From contig JAOPYP010000270.1 of assembly GCA_025964635.1 (NCBI GenBank), positions 1 through 8,832 of the forward strand: 8,832 bases of DNA, written 5' to 3'. A program made the translations under genes and the position numbers. The notes under the pieces are model-generated. The model had not been told where the DNA came from, made no database searches, and saw only the letters and a program-made list of their open reading frames with translations. The stretch is from Actinomycetes bacterium (GTDB lineage: Bacteria > Actinomycetota > Actinomycetes > Streptosporangiales > Streptosporangiaceae). This document shows positions 1 to 5,442 of this stretch, piece by piece. Each line of letters begins with the position of its first letter. The first letter of the stretch is position 1.

Positions 1-2
1 GG

Positions 3-224
3 ACCGACCCGGCCCGGGCCGTCATGGTCGGGGACACGGTCTGGGATGTGCTCGCCGCGCAGCGCGCCGGGCTGCCCTGCATCGGGTTGCTGTCCGGCGG
101 GATCGGCGAGGAGGAGTTGCGCGGCGCTGGTGCCGCCGAGACGTACCCGGGCCCCGGCGAGCTGCTGGAGAAACTCGCGGGCAGCGCGATCGGCCACCTC
201 AGCGGCAGCCCAGGTCAGGGTTAG
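3..224 (+). CDS. HAD-family hydrolase, C-terminal part (5' end outside window)
   Basis: The reading frame is open from the window edge (positions 1-2 belong to a preceding codon) and stops at TAG 222-224, giving 73 residues of a C-terminus. It contains VMVGDTVWDVLAAQRAG, the acidic motif IV of haloacid dehalogenase-like hydrolases: GD-x3-D, where the two aspartates help bind the catalytic Mg2+. After it comes the usual alternation of small hydrophobic strands and Gly-rich turns (GLPCIGLLSGG, then a short tail ending ELLEKL). Members of this family are cytosolic phosphatases such as phosphoglycolate phosphatase-like or beta-phosphoglucomutase-like enzymes. The nucleophile motif DxD and the cap domain, which decide the substrate, lie outside the window, so no substrate can be assigned. 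The ATG at 24 is internal to the motif and is not the real start. Family assignment is firm, subfamily unknown. Confidence 0.85.
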   Translation, partial: TDPARAVMVGDTVWDVLAAQRAGLPCIGLLSGGIGEEELRGAGAAETYPGPGELLEKLAGSAIGHLSGSPGQG

Positions 225-251
225 CCCAGCCCAGTGTTAGCCCAGTCCAGT
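220..251. repeat. short tandem repeat, two 16-bp units plus degenerate continuation
   Basis: Two adjacent 16-bp units, GTTAGCCCAGCCCAGT (220-235) and GTTAGCCCAGTCCAGT (236-251), differ at one base. A third, weaker copy beginning GCTAGTCC (252-259) and further TCAGG/TCCGGT-like words follow to about 298. The first unit carries the stop codon of the HAD gene. The array fills the gap between that gene and the end of the convergent small leftward gene. It has no clear dyad symmetry and looks like slippage-generated intergenic sequence. No function is apparent. Confidence 0.6.
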
Positions 252-296
252 GCTAGTCCTCGTCAGGTCTGGTCCGGTGTCAGGTCCGGTCCCGCG

Positions 297-554
297 TCAG
301 CGGCAGTCCCCGTGAACCCAGTCCTGATCGGCCCGGCGCCGGGCTGGCTGGCCGGCGCTGATCTCGCGTCCGCAGCGCGCGCACCGGCGGCCCGCAGCCT
401 GGGCCTCGTGCCCGGCAAGCTGGGCCCAGGACTGGCCGGCCGGGGTATCGCCGCCGTCCGGCAGGCCGGTGACGGGTGAGCCGGCCGGAAAGCCGAGGCC
501 GCCGGGGCAGTACTGGCCCAGGTGCGCGGCCCGGACCCGCTCGCCGATCCGCAC
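297..554 (-). CDS. small hypothetical protein with C-terminal CxxC...HxxC zinc-binding-like motif
   Basis: This 85-residue protein starts with GTG (554-552). A GGGAGG Shine-Dalgarno lies about 8 nt upstream, which decides this start over longer ORFs in other frames. The end is Cys58-x2-Cys61 (RCARCGRE) followed by His81-x2-Cys84 (WVHGDC), an arrangement that could bind one zinc ion as a treble-clef or ribbon-like knuckle. The middle (20-55) is Gly/Pro-rich with one Trp and little predicted structure. I do not recognise a named family; short proteins with this tail seem common in actinomycetes, but that is memory rather than a search. It diverges from the quinone oxidoreductase gene across 59 bp and converges on the HAD gene. 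A role in DNA, RNA or protein binding is possible but not shown. A spurious ORF remains possible, although the motif plus ribosome binding site argue for a real gene. Confidence 0.6.
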   Translation of the reverse strand: MRIGERVRAAHLGQYCPGGLGFPAGSPVTGLPDGGDTPAGQSWAQLAGHEAQAAGRRCARCGREISAGQPARRRADQDWVHGDCR

Positions 555-577
555 CCGGAACCTCCCCCCTTTCCACC

Positions 578-584
578 TAGGCTA
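578..584. promoter_or_regulatory. overlapping divergent -10 elements (TAGGCTA)
   Basis: The 59-bp gap between the divergent GTG (554) and ATG (614) contains TAGGCTA. Read rightward it gives TAGGCT (578-583), and read leftward TAGCCT (584-579). Both fit the actinobacterial TANNNT -10 pattern. The implied start sites leave roughly 20-25 nt leaders on both sides, each with a Shine-Dalgarno. No convincing -35 is visible on either side. Two polymerases could not use both elements at once. Confidence 0.4.
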
Positions 585-613
585 GTCCGCAACTCGACGA
601 AGAGGATGTGCTC

Positions 614-1600
614 ATGCGCGCGGTGGTCGGGAGCCAGCACGGCGGTCCTGAGGTCCTCCAGATCGGGGAGGTCGCGGCGCCGCAACCGGGGCCGGGGCAG
701 CTACTGGTGGACGTGGCCGCGGCCGGCGTCAACTACATGGACATCTACCAGCGCGAGGGGCGTCCGCCCTACGCGTCCGCCTCGCTGCCCTATGTAGCCG
801 GAGCCGAGGGCGCCGGAACCGTGGCCGCCGTGGGGCCCGCCGTGCGCGACTTCGCCGTGGGTGACCGGGTCGCCTGGACCCAGGTGCCGGGCAGCTACGC
901 GGAGCAGGTCGCGCTGCCCGCCGCCCTGGCGGTCCCCGTGCCAGACGGCCTGGAGCTGAGCGTCGCCGCGGCCGTCATGCTGCAGGGCATGACCGCGCAC
1001 TACCTCTCTCACAGCACGTACCCGGTGAGCCAGGGTGACCACGTGGTGGTGCACGCGGCCGCGGGCGGGGTGGGGCTGCTCCTCACCCAGATGATCGCCA
1101 TGCGCGGCGGCGTCAGCGTCGCCACCACATCCACCACCACCAAGGCGGTGCTGGCCCAGGAAGCCGGCGCGAACTATGTCACGGACTACGAGAACTTCCC
1201 CCAGGTGGCCCGGGAGGTCACCGACGGCGCGGGGGTGGCGGCGGTCTACGACGGCATCGGCCAGGCCACGTTCGAGGCGAGCCTCTCGGCGGTACGAGCC
1301 CGCGGCTACATGATCCTGTACGGCGCGGCCAGCGGCCCGGTCCCCCCGTTCGACCTGCAGCGCCTCAACCCGGCGGGCAGCCTGTTCGTCACCCGGCCGA
1401 CGCTGGGCCACTACATGGCCAGCCGCGAGGAACTGCTGTGGCGCGCCGGGGACCTGTTCCGCTGGATCGCCGAGGGCCGCCTGTCGGTCCGCGTCGGCGG
1501 CCGTTACCCGCTGGAGCAGGCTGCCCAGGCCCAGGCGGACCTGGCCTCCCGCGGGACGACCGGCAAGCTGCTGCTGGTACCGGGCGAGGCCACGGCATGA
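614..1600 (+). CDS. qor: NADPH:quinone oxidoreductase (MDR superfamily, zeta-crystallin type)
   Basis: This 328-residue protein is of normal length for the family. It catalyses NAD(P)H-dependent reduction of quinones or related enones in the cytosol. The N-terminal GroES-like domain (about 1-120) contains AAGVNYMDIYQREG (about 36-49) and VAGAEGAGTV, typical of zeta-crystallin/QOR proteins. There are no zinc-ligand cysteines, as expected for this zinc-free branch. The Rossmann domain carries the nucleotide-binding motif AAAGGVG at 148-154. The C-terminus has the usual GTTGKLLL segment. ATG 614 is preferred over the in-frame GTG at 608, because the AGAGGA sequence at 601-606 is well spaced for 614 and abuts 608. 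The gene is followed after 61 bp by the carbon-nitrogen hydrolase on the same strand, possibly co-transcribed. The physiological electron acceptor cannot be read from the sequence. Confidence 0.92.
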   Translation: MRAVVGSQHGGPEVLQIGEVAAPQPGPGQLLVDVAAAGVNYMDIYQREGRPPYASASLPYVAGAEGAGTVAAVGPAVRDFAVGDRVAWTQVPGSYAEQVALPAALAVPVPDGLELSVAAAVMLQGMTAHYLSHSTYPVSQGDHVVVHAAAGGVGLLLTQMIAMRGGVSVATTSTTTKAVLAQEAGANYVTDYENFPQVAREVTDGAGVAAVYDGIGQATFEASLSAVRARGYMILYGAASGPVPPFDLQRLNPAGSLFVTRPTLGHYMASREELLWRAGDLFRWIAEGRLSVRVGGRYPLEQAAQAQADLASRGTTGKLLLVPGEATA

Positions 1601-1661
1601 GGCGCCGGCCGGGCCGGGTGCCGCGCCCGGCGGGATCCAGGCGCCCCGGCCAGGTGTCCGC

Positions 1662-2474
1662 GTGACAGTTGTCGCGGCCTGCCAGCTCAGCCTGGCCGTC
1701 GGTGACCAGGACGGCAACCTGGCCGCCGCGGCCGGGGCCGTCGCGTCGGCGGCCGCGGCCAGGGCCGCCCTGGTGGTCCTGCCCGAACTGTGCGACAGCG
1801 GCTACGTGTTCCGGGACGCCGCGGAAGCCCGCGCCCTGGCCAGCCCGGCCGCCGACTGCCCGGCGCTGCGGCAGTGGCAGGCGCTCGCCGCCAGGCACCA
1901 CACCGTGATCGTGGGCGGCTTCTGCGAGCTCGGCCCGGACGGCCGGCTGTTCAACAGCGCCGCCCTGGTGGACGCGTCCGGGGTCCGCGCGGTGTACCGG
2001 AAGGCACACCTGTGGGACGCCGAGAAACTGGTCTTCACCCCCGGCGCCGGCGCCCCGCCGGTAGTGACGCTGCCCGCAGGCCGGGTGAGCGTGATGATCT
2101 GCTACGACCTGGAGTTCCCCGAGTGGGTCCGGCGCGCGGCGCTGGACGGCGCGGACCTCATCGCGGCCCCGGTCAACTGGCCGGCTGCGCCGCGGCCGCC
2201 CGCCGAGCGGCCGTCCGAGGTGGTGAAGGTGCAGGCCGGCGCCGCGGTGAACGGGGTCTTCATCGTGGTCGCCGACCGGTGCGGCACCGAGCGCGGGGTC
2301 GGCTGGGTGAGCGGCAGCCTCATCGCCGGCCCGGACGGTTACCCGCTGGCCGGCCCGGTCATTGCCGACCGGCCCGCCGTGCTGACCGCCGACTGCGACC
2401 TGCCCCGGGCCCGGGACAAGCGGATCAACTCCCGCAACGACCTTTTCGCCGACCGCCGTCCCGACCTCTACTAA
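1662..2474 (+). CDS. carbon-nitrogen hydrolase (nitrilase superfamily amidase)
   Basis: This 270-residue enzyme has the complete nitrilase-superfamily triad: Glu42 in VVLPELCDSGY, Lys114 in YRKAHLWD, and the nucleophile Cys147 in VMICYDLEFPEW. Such enzymes hydrolyse non-peptide C-N bonds (amides, ureides, sometimes nitriles) in the cytosol, usually as oligomers. The sequence after the cysteine (PVNWP, then VVADRCGTERG) and the total length resemble aliphatic amidases such as 5-aminopentanamidase or R-selective amidases more than true nitrilases. The exact substrate is inference. The start is GTG 1662, with AGGTG at 1652-1656 upstream. The stop is TAA at 2472-2474. The neighbour upstream is the quinone oxidoreductase, with no obvious metabolic link. 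The gene faces the SMP-30 gene convergently. Confidence 0.9.
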   Translation: MTVVAACQLSLAVGDQDGNLAAAAGAVASAAAARAALVVLPELCDSGYVFRDAAEARALASPAADCPALRQWQALAARHHTVIVGGFCELGPDGRLFNSAALVDASGVRAVYRKAHLWDAEKLVFTPGAGAPPVVTLPAGRVSVMICYDLEFPEWVRRAALDGADLIAAPVNWPAAPRPPAERPSEVVKVQAGAAVNGVFIVVADRCGTERGVGWVSGSLIAGPDGYPLAGPVIADRPAVLTADCDLPRARDKRINSRNDLFADRRPDLY

Positions 2475-2510
2475 TGGAGATCGATCACTAACCCGCCCCA
2501 CCCGCCCAGT

Positions 2511-2548
2511 CCGGCGGCCGCCGGCCCGGCAACGCCGCGGGGCGGGCC
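2511..2548. terminator. GC-rich palindromes between convergent genes, possible terminator
   Basis: The 159-bp gap between the convergent carbon-nitrogen hydrolase and SMP-30 genes contains the perfect palindrome CCGGCGGCCGCCGG (2511-2524). It also contains a second pairing, GGCCCG (2523-2528) with CGGGCC (2543-2548). No T-tract follows on either strand, so these would be non-canonical terminators of the kind often assumed in actinomycetes, or simply GC-rich composition. No other signal is visible in this gap. Confidence 0.25.
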
Positions 2549-2633
2549 CATGCGGGCGGCCGCCAGGCGACGGATGGGTCGGCGCCTTCTCCGGGACGTG
2601 GCACGGACCGGACCGGGTGGTCGGGAACGGCAC

Positions 2634-3560
2634 CTAGCCCGGGTAGCGGGCGCCGCGGACCGTAACCCGGATGGAGTAGACGGAACTGGTGGCGCATATG
2701 AAGATCTGGTTGCGCTGCGGGCCGCCGAAGGTCAGGTTGGCCACGATCTCCGGCACGTGCAGCTTGCCGAGCAGGGTGCCGTCCGGGTCGAAGCAATGCA
2801 GCCCGTCGCCCGCGGCCGCCCAGAGCCGGCCGCCGCTGTCGAGCCGGATGCCGTCGAAGGTTCCCGCCTCACAGCGCGCGAAAATGTCCCCGCCGGTCAG
2901 GCCGGTGCCGTCGTCGGTCACGGTGAACAGCCGGATATGCCGGTCCTCGCTGTCGCAGATGTACAGGCTCCGCTCGTCCGGGGTGAACGCCAGCCCGTTG
3001 GGCCGGTTGAAGTCGCCGGCCACGATGCGCAGGGCACCGGAGCCCGGATCGATCCGGTACACGTGGCAGGCGCCGATTTCGCTGTCCGCCTGGTGCCCTT
3101 CGTAGTCGCTGTCGATGCCGTAGGCGGGGTCGGTGAACCAGATCGAGCCGTCCGCGCGCTCAACGACGTCGTTCGGGCTGTTGAGCCGCTTGCCCTGGTA
3201 GCGGTCGGCGAGGACCGTGACCGACCCGTCCAGCTCGGTGCGGGTGACCTGCCGGCTGCCGTGTTCGCAGCTGACCAGGCGGCCCCGCCGGTCCACGGTA
3301 TGGCCATTCGCGAAGCGGGACGGCTGACGGAAAACCCCCACGGCGCCGGTGGTCTCGTCCCAGCGCAGCAGCCGGTCGTTGGGAATGTCGCTGAACATGA
3401 GATAACGCCCGGCCGGGAAGTACGCGGGCCCCTCGGTCCAGCGGCAGCCGGTGTGCAGTACCTCGAGCTGCCGGTCGCCGTGGACGCGCCGGAACCGCTC
3501 GTCCAGAACCTCGAACTTGGCTGTAGTGGTCTCGCGCACTGGGACTCCCGCCTGGAACAT
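2634..3560 (-). CDS. SMP-30/gluconolactonase family protein
   Basis: The protein has 308 residues, the usual length for a six-bladed SMP-30/Re-family beta-propeller. Enzymes of this family are metal-dependent lactonases, classically hydrolysing glucono-1,5-lactone to gluconate. Family metal ligands are visible: Glu43 in RWTEGPAYF, Asn130 in NSPNDV, Asn188 in RPNGLAF and Asp203 in YICDS. The blades also show repeats such as FSDIPNDRLLRWD (56-68) and SIWFTDPAYG (139-148). The frame stays open upstream into the VOC gene, but ATG 3560 is chosen because the protein begins here by family alignment and the promoter/operator lies just before it. No Shine-Dalgarno is visible, and a -10 (TATCTT, 3578-3573) sits only 12 bp from the ATG, suggesting a very short leader. 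It diverges from the VOC gene. The lactone substrate is not certain. Confidence 0.9.
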   Translation of the reverse strand: MFQAGVPVRETTTAKFEVLDERFRRVHGDRQLEVLHTGCRWTEGPAYFPAGRYLMFSDIPNDRLLRWDETTGAVGVFRQPSRFANGHTVDRRGRLVSCEHGSRQVTRTELDGSVTVLADRYQGKRLNSPNDVVERADGSIWFTDPAYGIDSDYEGHQADSEIGACHVYRIDPGSGALRIVAGDFNRPNGLAFTPDERSLYICDSEDRHIRLFTVTDDGTGLTGGDIFARCEAGTFDGIRLDSGGRLWAAAGDGLHCFDPDGTLLGKLHVPEIVANLTFGGPQRNQIFICATSSVYSIRVTVRGARYPG

Positions 3561-3562
3561 TG

Positions 3563-3576
3563 TCTTGACATCAAGA
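3563..3576. promoter_or_regulatory. palindromic operator TCTTGA-CA-TCAAGA between divergent genes
   Basis: This is a perfect inverted repeat with 6-bp arms and a 2-bp spacer. It starts 2 bp upstream of the SMP-30 ATG inside an otherwise GC-rich region. It overlaps TATCTT (leftward -10, 3578-3573) and abuts or overlaps TAAAAT (rightward -10, 3577-3582), both TANNNT-type. Binding of a dimer here would block both divergent promoters. The TTG-N4-CAA core resembles sites bound by MarR-family winged-helix dimers; this is inference, as no regulator gene is in the window. Confidence 0.55.
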
Positions 3577-3644
3577 TAAAATGGATCGGACGAAGGGGCC
3601 CGCCGGGTCCCGGCCGCACCGGTGGCGGACTCCTGGAGGTGCAC

Positions 3645-4001
3645 ATGATCCATCATGTTCAGCTGGCCTGCCCGCCGGGAAGTGAGGCCGCGCTCCGCGC
3701 CTTCTACCACGGCGTGCTGGGCCTGGACGAGATCCCCAAGCCGGCCGCCCTGGCGGCCCGGGGCGGCTGCTGGTTCCGCGGCGAGGGCATCGAGCTTCAC
3801 CTGGGGGTGGAACAAGACTTCCGTCCGGCCCGGAAGGCGCACCCCGGCCTGCTGGTGGCGGACCTCGACGCCTGGGCGGGCCGGCTGCGCATGGCCGGGT
3901 ACCCGGTGCGGCCCGACGGCGACTTCCCCGGCATGCGCCGGTTCTACAGCGAGGATCCCCTGGGCAACCGGCTGGAGTTCCTGGAGCCAGTCTCCGGCTG
4001 A
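3645..4001 (+). CDS. VOC superfamily (glyoxalase/bleomycin-resistance-like) protein
   Basis: This 118-residue single-domain protein has the two beta-alpha-beta-beta-beta modules of the vicinal oxygen chelate fold. Module one begins MIHHVQLACPPGSE and runs to RGEGIELHLGVE. Module two begins HPGLLVADLDAW and ends FYSEDPLGNRLEFLEP. Candidate metal ligands are His4, Glu50, His66 and Glu111, matching positions used in glyoxalase-type proteins. The DPxGNRxEF ending is characteristic. The start is ATG 3645, with GGAGG at 3635-3639 five bases upstream. A much longer ORF in this frame reaches back through the SMP-30 gene and is an antisense artefact. Function could be dioxygenase, isomerase, lyase or antibiotic-binding; the family alone does not decide it. 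Shared control with the SMP-30 gene suggests both handle the same inducing compound, possibly a sugar or lactone derivative, which is inference. Confidence 0.88.
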   Translation: MIHHVQLACPPGSEAALRAFYHGVLGLDEIPKPAALAARGGCWFRGEGIELHLGVEQDFRPARKAHPGLLVADLDAWAGRLRMAGYPVRPDGDFPGMRRFYSEDPLGNRLEFLEPVSG

Positions 4002-4027
4002 CCGGCGCGCGGGCAGGCCGGCGAACA

Positions 4028-4060
4028 CCGGCGGCGGTGCGCGAGAGGGCTTGCCGCCGG
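4028..4060. terminator. hairpin between convergent VOC and membrane-protein genes
   Basis: CCGGCGGC (4028-4035) pairs perfectly with GCCGCCGG (4053-4060), an 8-bp all-GC stem with a 17-nt loop. It sits in the 73-bp gap between stop codons at 4001 and 4077 on opposite strands. A smaller alternative hairpin, GCCGG (4017-4021) with CCGGC (4028-4032), overlaps it. The position suggests a bidirectional terminator, but no U-tract is present. Confidence 0.4.
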
Positions 4061-4074
4061 CCGGCCGCGGGCCG

Positions 4075-4458
4075 TTACTCGCGGTCGGCCGGCTCCGGGA
4101 TCAGCACGCCAAGCAGCCAGCCGACGACGCCGACAATGATCGCGCCCCAGAACGCGGCCCAGAATCCGGTGATGTGGAACGGGAGCGTGAGCTTACCCGC
4201 GACCCAGCTGGTCAGCCAGAGCAGCAGGCCATTGACCACCAGCCCGATGAGTCCGAGCGTCAGCACGTAGAACAGGCAGCCGACCGCCTTGACCACGGGC
4301 TTGATGATGGCGTTCACCAGCCCGAAGATCACCGCGACCGCCAGCAGGGTAAGCACCTTCGACGCGGTGCTCCCGTGGCCGATCTGGATGCCGGGCACCA
4401 GCGCCGTCGCCACCGCGAGCGCCGCCGCGGTCACGACGGCCCGGATCAGGAGACGCAT
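4075..4458 (-). CDS. four-helix membrane protein, phage holin superfamily IV type
   Basis: This 127-residue integral membrane protein has four hydrophobic segments at about residues 3-25, 36-58, 59-88 and 96-120. Short polar links separate them, and the C-terminus is acidic (PEPADRE). The Gly-rich, Asn-containing segments (GLVNAIIKPVVK, GLVVNGLLLWL, FWGAIIVGVVGWLLG) are typical of the widespread Mycobacterial 4-TMS holin family (superfamily IV). Despite the name, these are chromosomal proteins of unclear function, not evidence of a prophage; no phage genes surround it. ATG 4458 is the only sensible start, since a long hydrophobic helix begins at residue 3. The ribosome binding site is weak (GGGATGA upstream). 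No partner gene is adjacent. Family assignment is good, physiological role unknown. Confidence 0.85.
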   Translation of the reverse strand: MRLLIRAVVTAAALAVATALVPGIQIGHGSTASKVLTLLAVAVIFGLVNAIIKPVVKAVGCLFYVLTLGLIGLVVNGLLLWLTSWVAGKLTLPFHITGFWAAFWGAIIVGVVGWLLGVLIPEPADRE

Positions 4459-4865
4459 GCGGTAATCATCCCACGATGAGAGGTATGGGAGGGCCGTACC
4501 AGCCGGGGGACGGCCCCGGAACTCCTGGGAACCGGCGAGCGGGCCTGCACTGGTCCGCCGGCGTCCTGCCTCGCGGTCCCCGCGGCCGTCAACGCGATCG
4601 TCGTTGCCCGGGCGGCGGTGACGGACTCCCGGCGCCCGCTGGCCGTGGCCGCATCGGCGCCCGCCGCCCCGTAGCCGAATTCCCGGAGGTCAGCGCTCCC
4701 TCGGTCCCGTCACGATCACGTTGTCCCGTGACGTCGGGCAGAACGGCGTATAGGTCCATAAACCTACTCAGCTAAGCAAATTAGTAACTTAATAATGGCG
4801 CTTCGATTTGCGCTTTCACTGGACATCCAAGACGGTTCATGCCAGCATGACAAACGCGCCGGCGG
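4459..4865. other. intergenic stretch with AT-rich island, no convincing gene
   Basis: About 400 bp without a supported gene. The first half is GC-rich. One frame (4480-4674) has coding-like G/C third positions but no start codon, and the overlapping 99-codon ORF (4476-4775) has mixed third positions, so a decayed small gene is possible. From about 4741 to 4830 the composition turns sharply AT-rich. This part holds small inverted repeats: TAGGT-N6-ACCTA (4751-4766) and CTAA-N5-TTAG (4772-4784). It could be a promoter region for a transcript to the right, or the edge of a foreign insertion. No transposase, terminal inverted repeat pair or target duplication was found. Confidence 0.5.
4837..4850. 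promoter_or_regulatory. palindrome TCATGC-CA-GCATGA
   Basis: This perfect inverted repeat has 6-bp arms and a 2-bp spacer. It lies at the right edge of the AT-rich island, about 16 bp before the start of the proposed structured RNA. Its size and geometry fit a binding site for a dimeric repressor. A very short hairpin is less likely because the spacer is too small for a loop. No gene start lies nearby, so if it is an operator it would control the RNA. Function is unproven. Confidence 0.35.
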
Positions 4866-5161
4866 ATGCGGGAGACTACGAGTCGTAGTCCCCTGCATGT
4901 CTGCGTATGGGGGGGACGAGGGACCCGGTGCCTTCTTCCCGGGGGAGCGGAAACGCGGAATCGGGCTGGGACGATGGTGGCCGTGGCAATGGCCGGCTCC
5001 TGGCCCGCGAACCGTGGCGAGGGGGGAAGTAACCGTGGGCTGTGTGTGGCAATCGACATACCCTCCCGATGGGCGGTTCGCTGACGCCCGGGTACACCAG
5101 CGGTTCGCGCCCCGGCACCGCAAACCACCGCGATGGGTCCGGATTGCCCGCGCCACAGCCC
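4866..5161 (+). ncRNA. candidate structured noncoding RNA (unknown family)
   Basis: This stretch lacks actinobacterial coding bias yet is dense in complementary segments. The 5' hairpin has a 13-bp stem: ATGC/GCAT (4866-4869/4895-4898), GGG/CCC (4870-4872/4891-4893) and GACTAC/GTAGTC (4874-4879/4885-4890), with single bulges at A4873 and T4894. A GAAA loop closes GCG/CGC at 4947-4956. A 10-bp helix pairs 4962-4971 with 4998-5007, including two G-U pairs. Longer-range sets are 4921-4926/5135-5140 with 4926-4932/5114-5120 (position 4926 can join only one) and 5006-5014/5101-5109; these conflict with 5037-5044/5154-5161 and 5048-5054/5142-5148. The G-U pairs and GNRA loop exist only in the plus-strand transcript, weak evidence for that orientation. 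I see no match to RNase P RNA, tmRNA, SRP RNA or the common riboswitches. Chance helices are expected in GC-rich DNA, so confidence is limited and ends are approximate. Confidence 0.33.
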
Positions 5162-5187
5162 CCACTATGGGCCGGCTGAAGACACGC

Positions 5188-5442
5188 CTATTTCCACCGG
5201 AAATGCACGAAGACCCGGCCGAAGTTCTTTGAGTCTTTCTCGACCCGGCTGTACAGCTGCTTGATTTCTTTCTGCTCAAGGAACCTCAGGACGTGCTTTT
5301 TAAGCTGACCTGAGCCCTTGCCCGGAATGATCTCCACCATGGGCGCCTTCTTGGCCACGGCCTCGTCGATGATCGCCCGGAGGGCCCGGTCGATGTCCTG
5401 GCCCCGGTTGTAAACGTCGTGCAGGTCGAGTTTCAGCTTCAT
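5188..5442 (-). CDS. stand-alone Smr (small MutS-related) domain protein
   Basis: This 84-residue protein consists almost wholly of one Smr domain. The diagnostic LDLH motif is at residues 5-8, and the Gly-rich VEIIPGKGSGQLKKHV loop is at about 36-51. The C-terminus, VEKDSKNFGRVFVHFRW, is conserved-looking. Smr domains in other proteins bind or nick nucleic acids, with the DLH and GxG motifs contributing to the active site; some act on mRNA at collided ribosomes. Whether this short form is an active nuclease is not known. ATG 5442 overlaps the TGA of gntK (ATGA, 5439-5442), and AGGAGA lies inside the end of gntK (5458-5453), so the two are translationally coupled. Many bacterial Smr proteins carry an N-terminal extension; this one does not. 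Its base composition is less GC-rich than that of its neighbours. Confidence 0.9.
   Translation of the reverse strand: MKLKLDLHDVYNRGQDIDRALRAIIDEAVAKKAPMVEIIPGKGSGQLKKHVLRFLEQKEIKQLYSRVEKDSKNFGRVFVHFRWK

Noticed and set aside
2550..4001. A 483-codon rightward ORF ending in the VOC domain
   Set aside because: Its first two thirds are the antisense shadow of the SMP-30 gene; the ribosome binding site and family alignment place the real start at 3645.
2634..4028. A 464-codon leftward ORF covering SMP-30 plus an N-terminal extension
   Set aside because: The extension is antisense to the VOC gene and crosses the palindrome and promoter; the SMP-30 fold begins near ATG 3560.
4075..4458. Prophage interpretation of the holin-like protein
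   Set aside because: This family is mostly chromosomal in actinobacteria, and no endolysin, integrase or structural phage gene is nearby.
4675..4680. Second SigK-type -10 (CCGAAT)
   Set aside because: No CCATCC-like -35 at a suitable distance upstream and no gene start downstream.
4741..5187. Insertion sequence or group II intron
   Set aside because: No transposase or reverse transcriptase, no matching terminal inverted repeats or target duplications, and no recognisable intron domain V.
4795..5232. 145-codon rightward ORF across the structured region
   Set aside because: Third positions are far less G/C-rich than in real genes here, the product is Trp/Arg/Pro-rich with no recognisable motif, and it runs into the antisense of smr.
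4764..5279. 171-codon leftward ORF across the same region
   Set aside because: Low-complexity Ser/Arg/Pro product, overlaps the smr gene on the same strand in another frame, no ribosome binding site seen.
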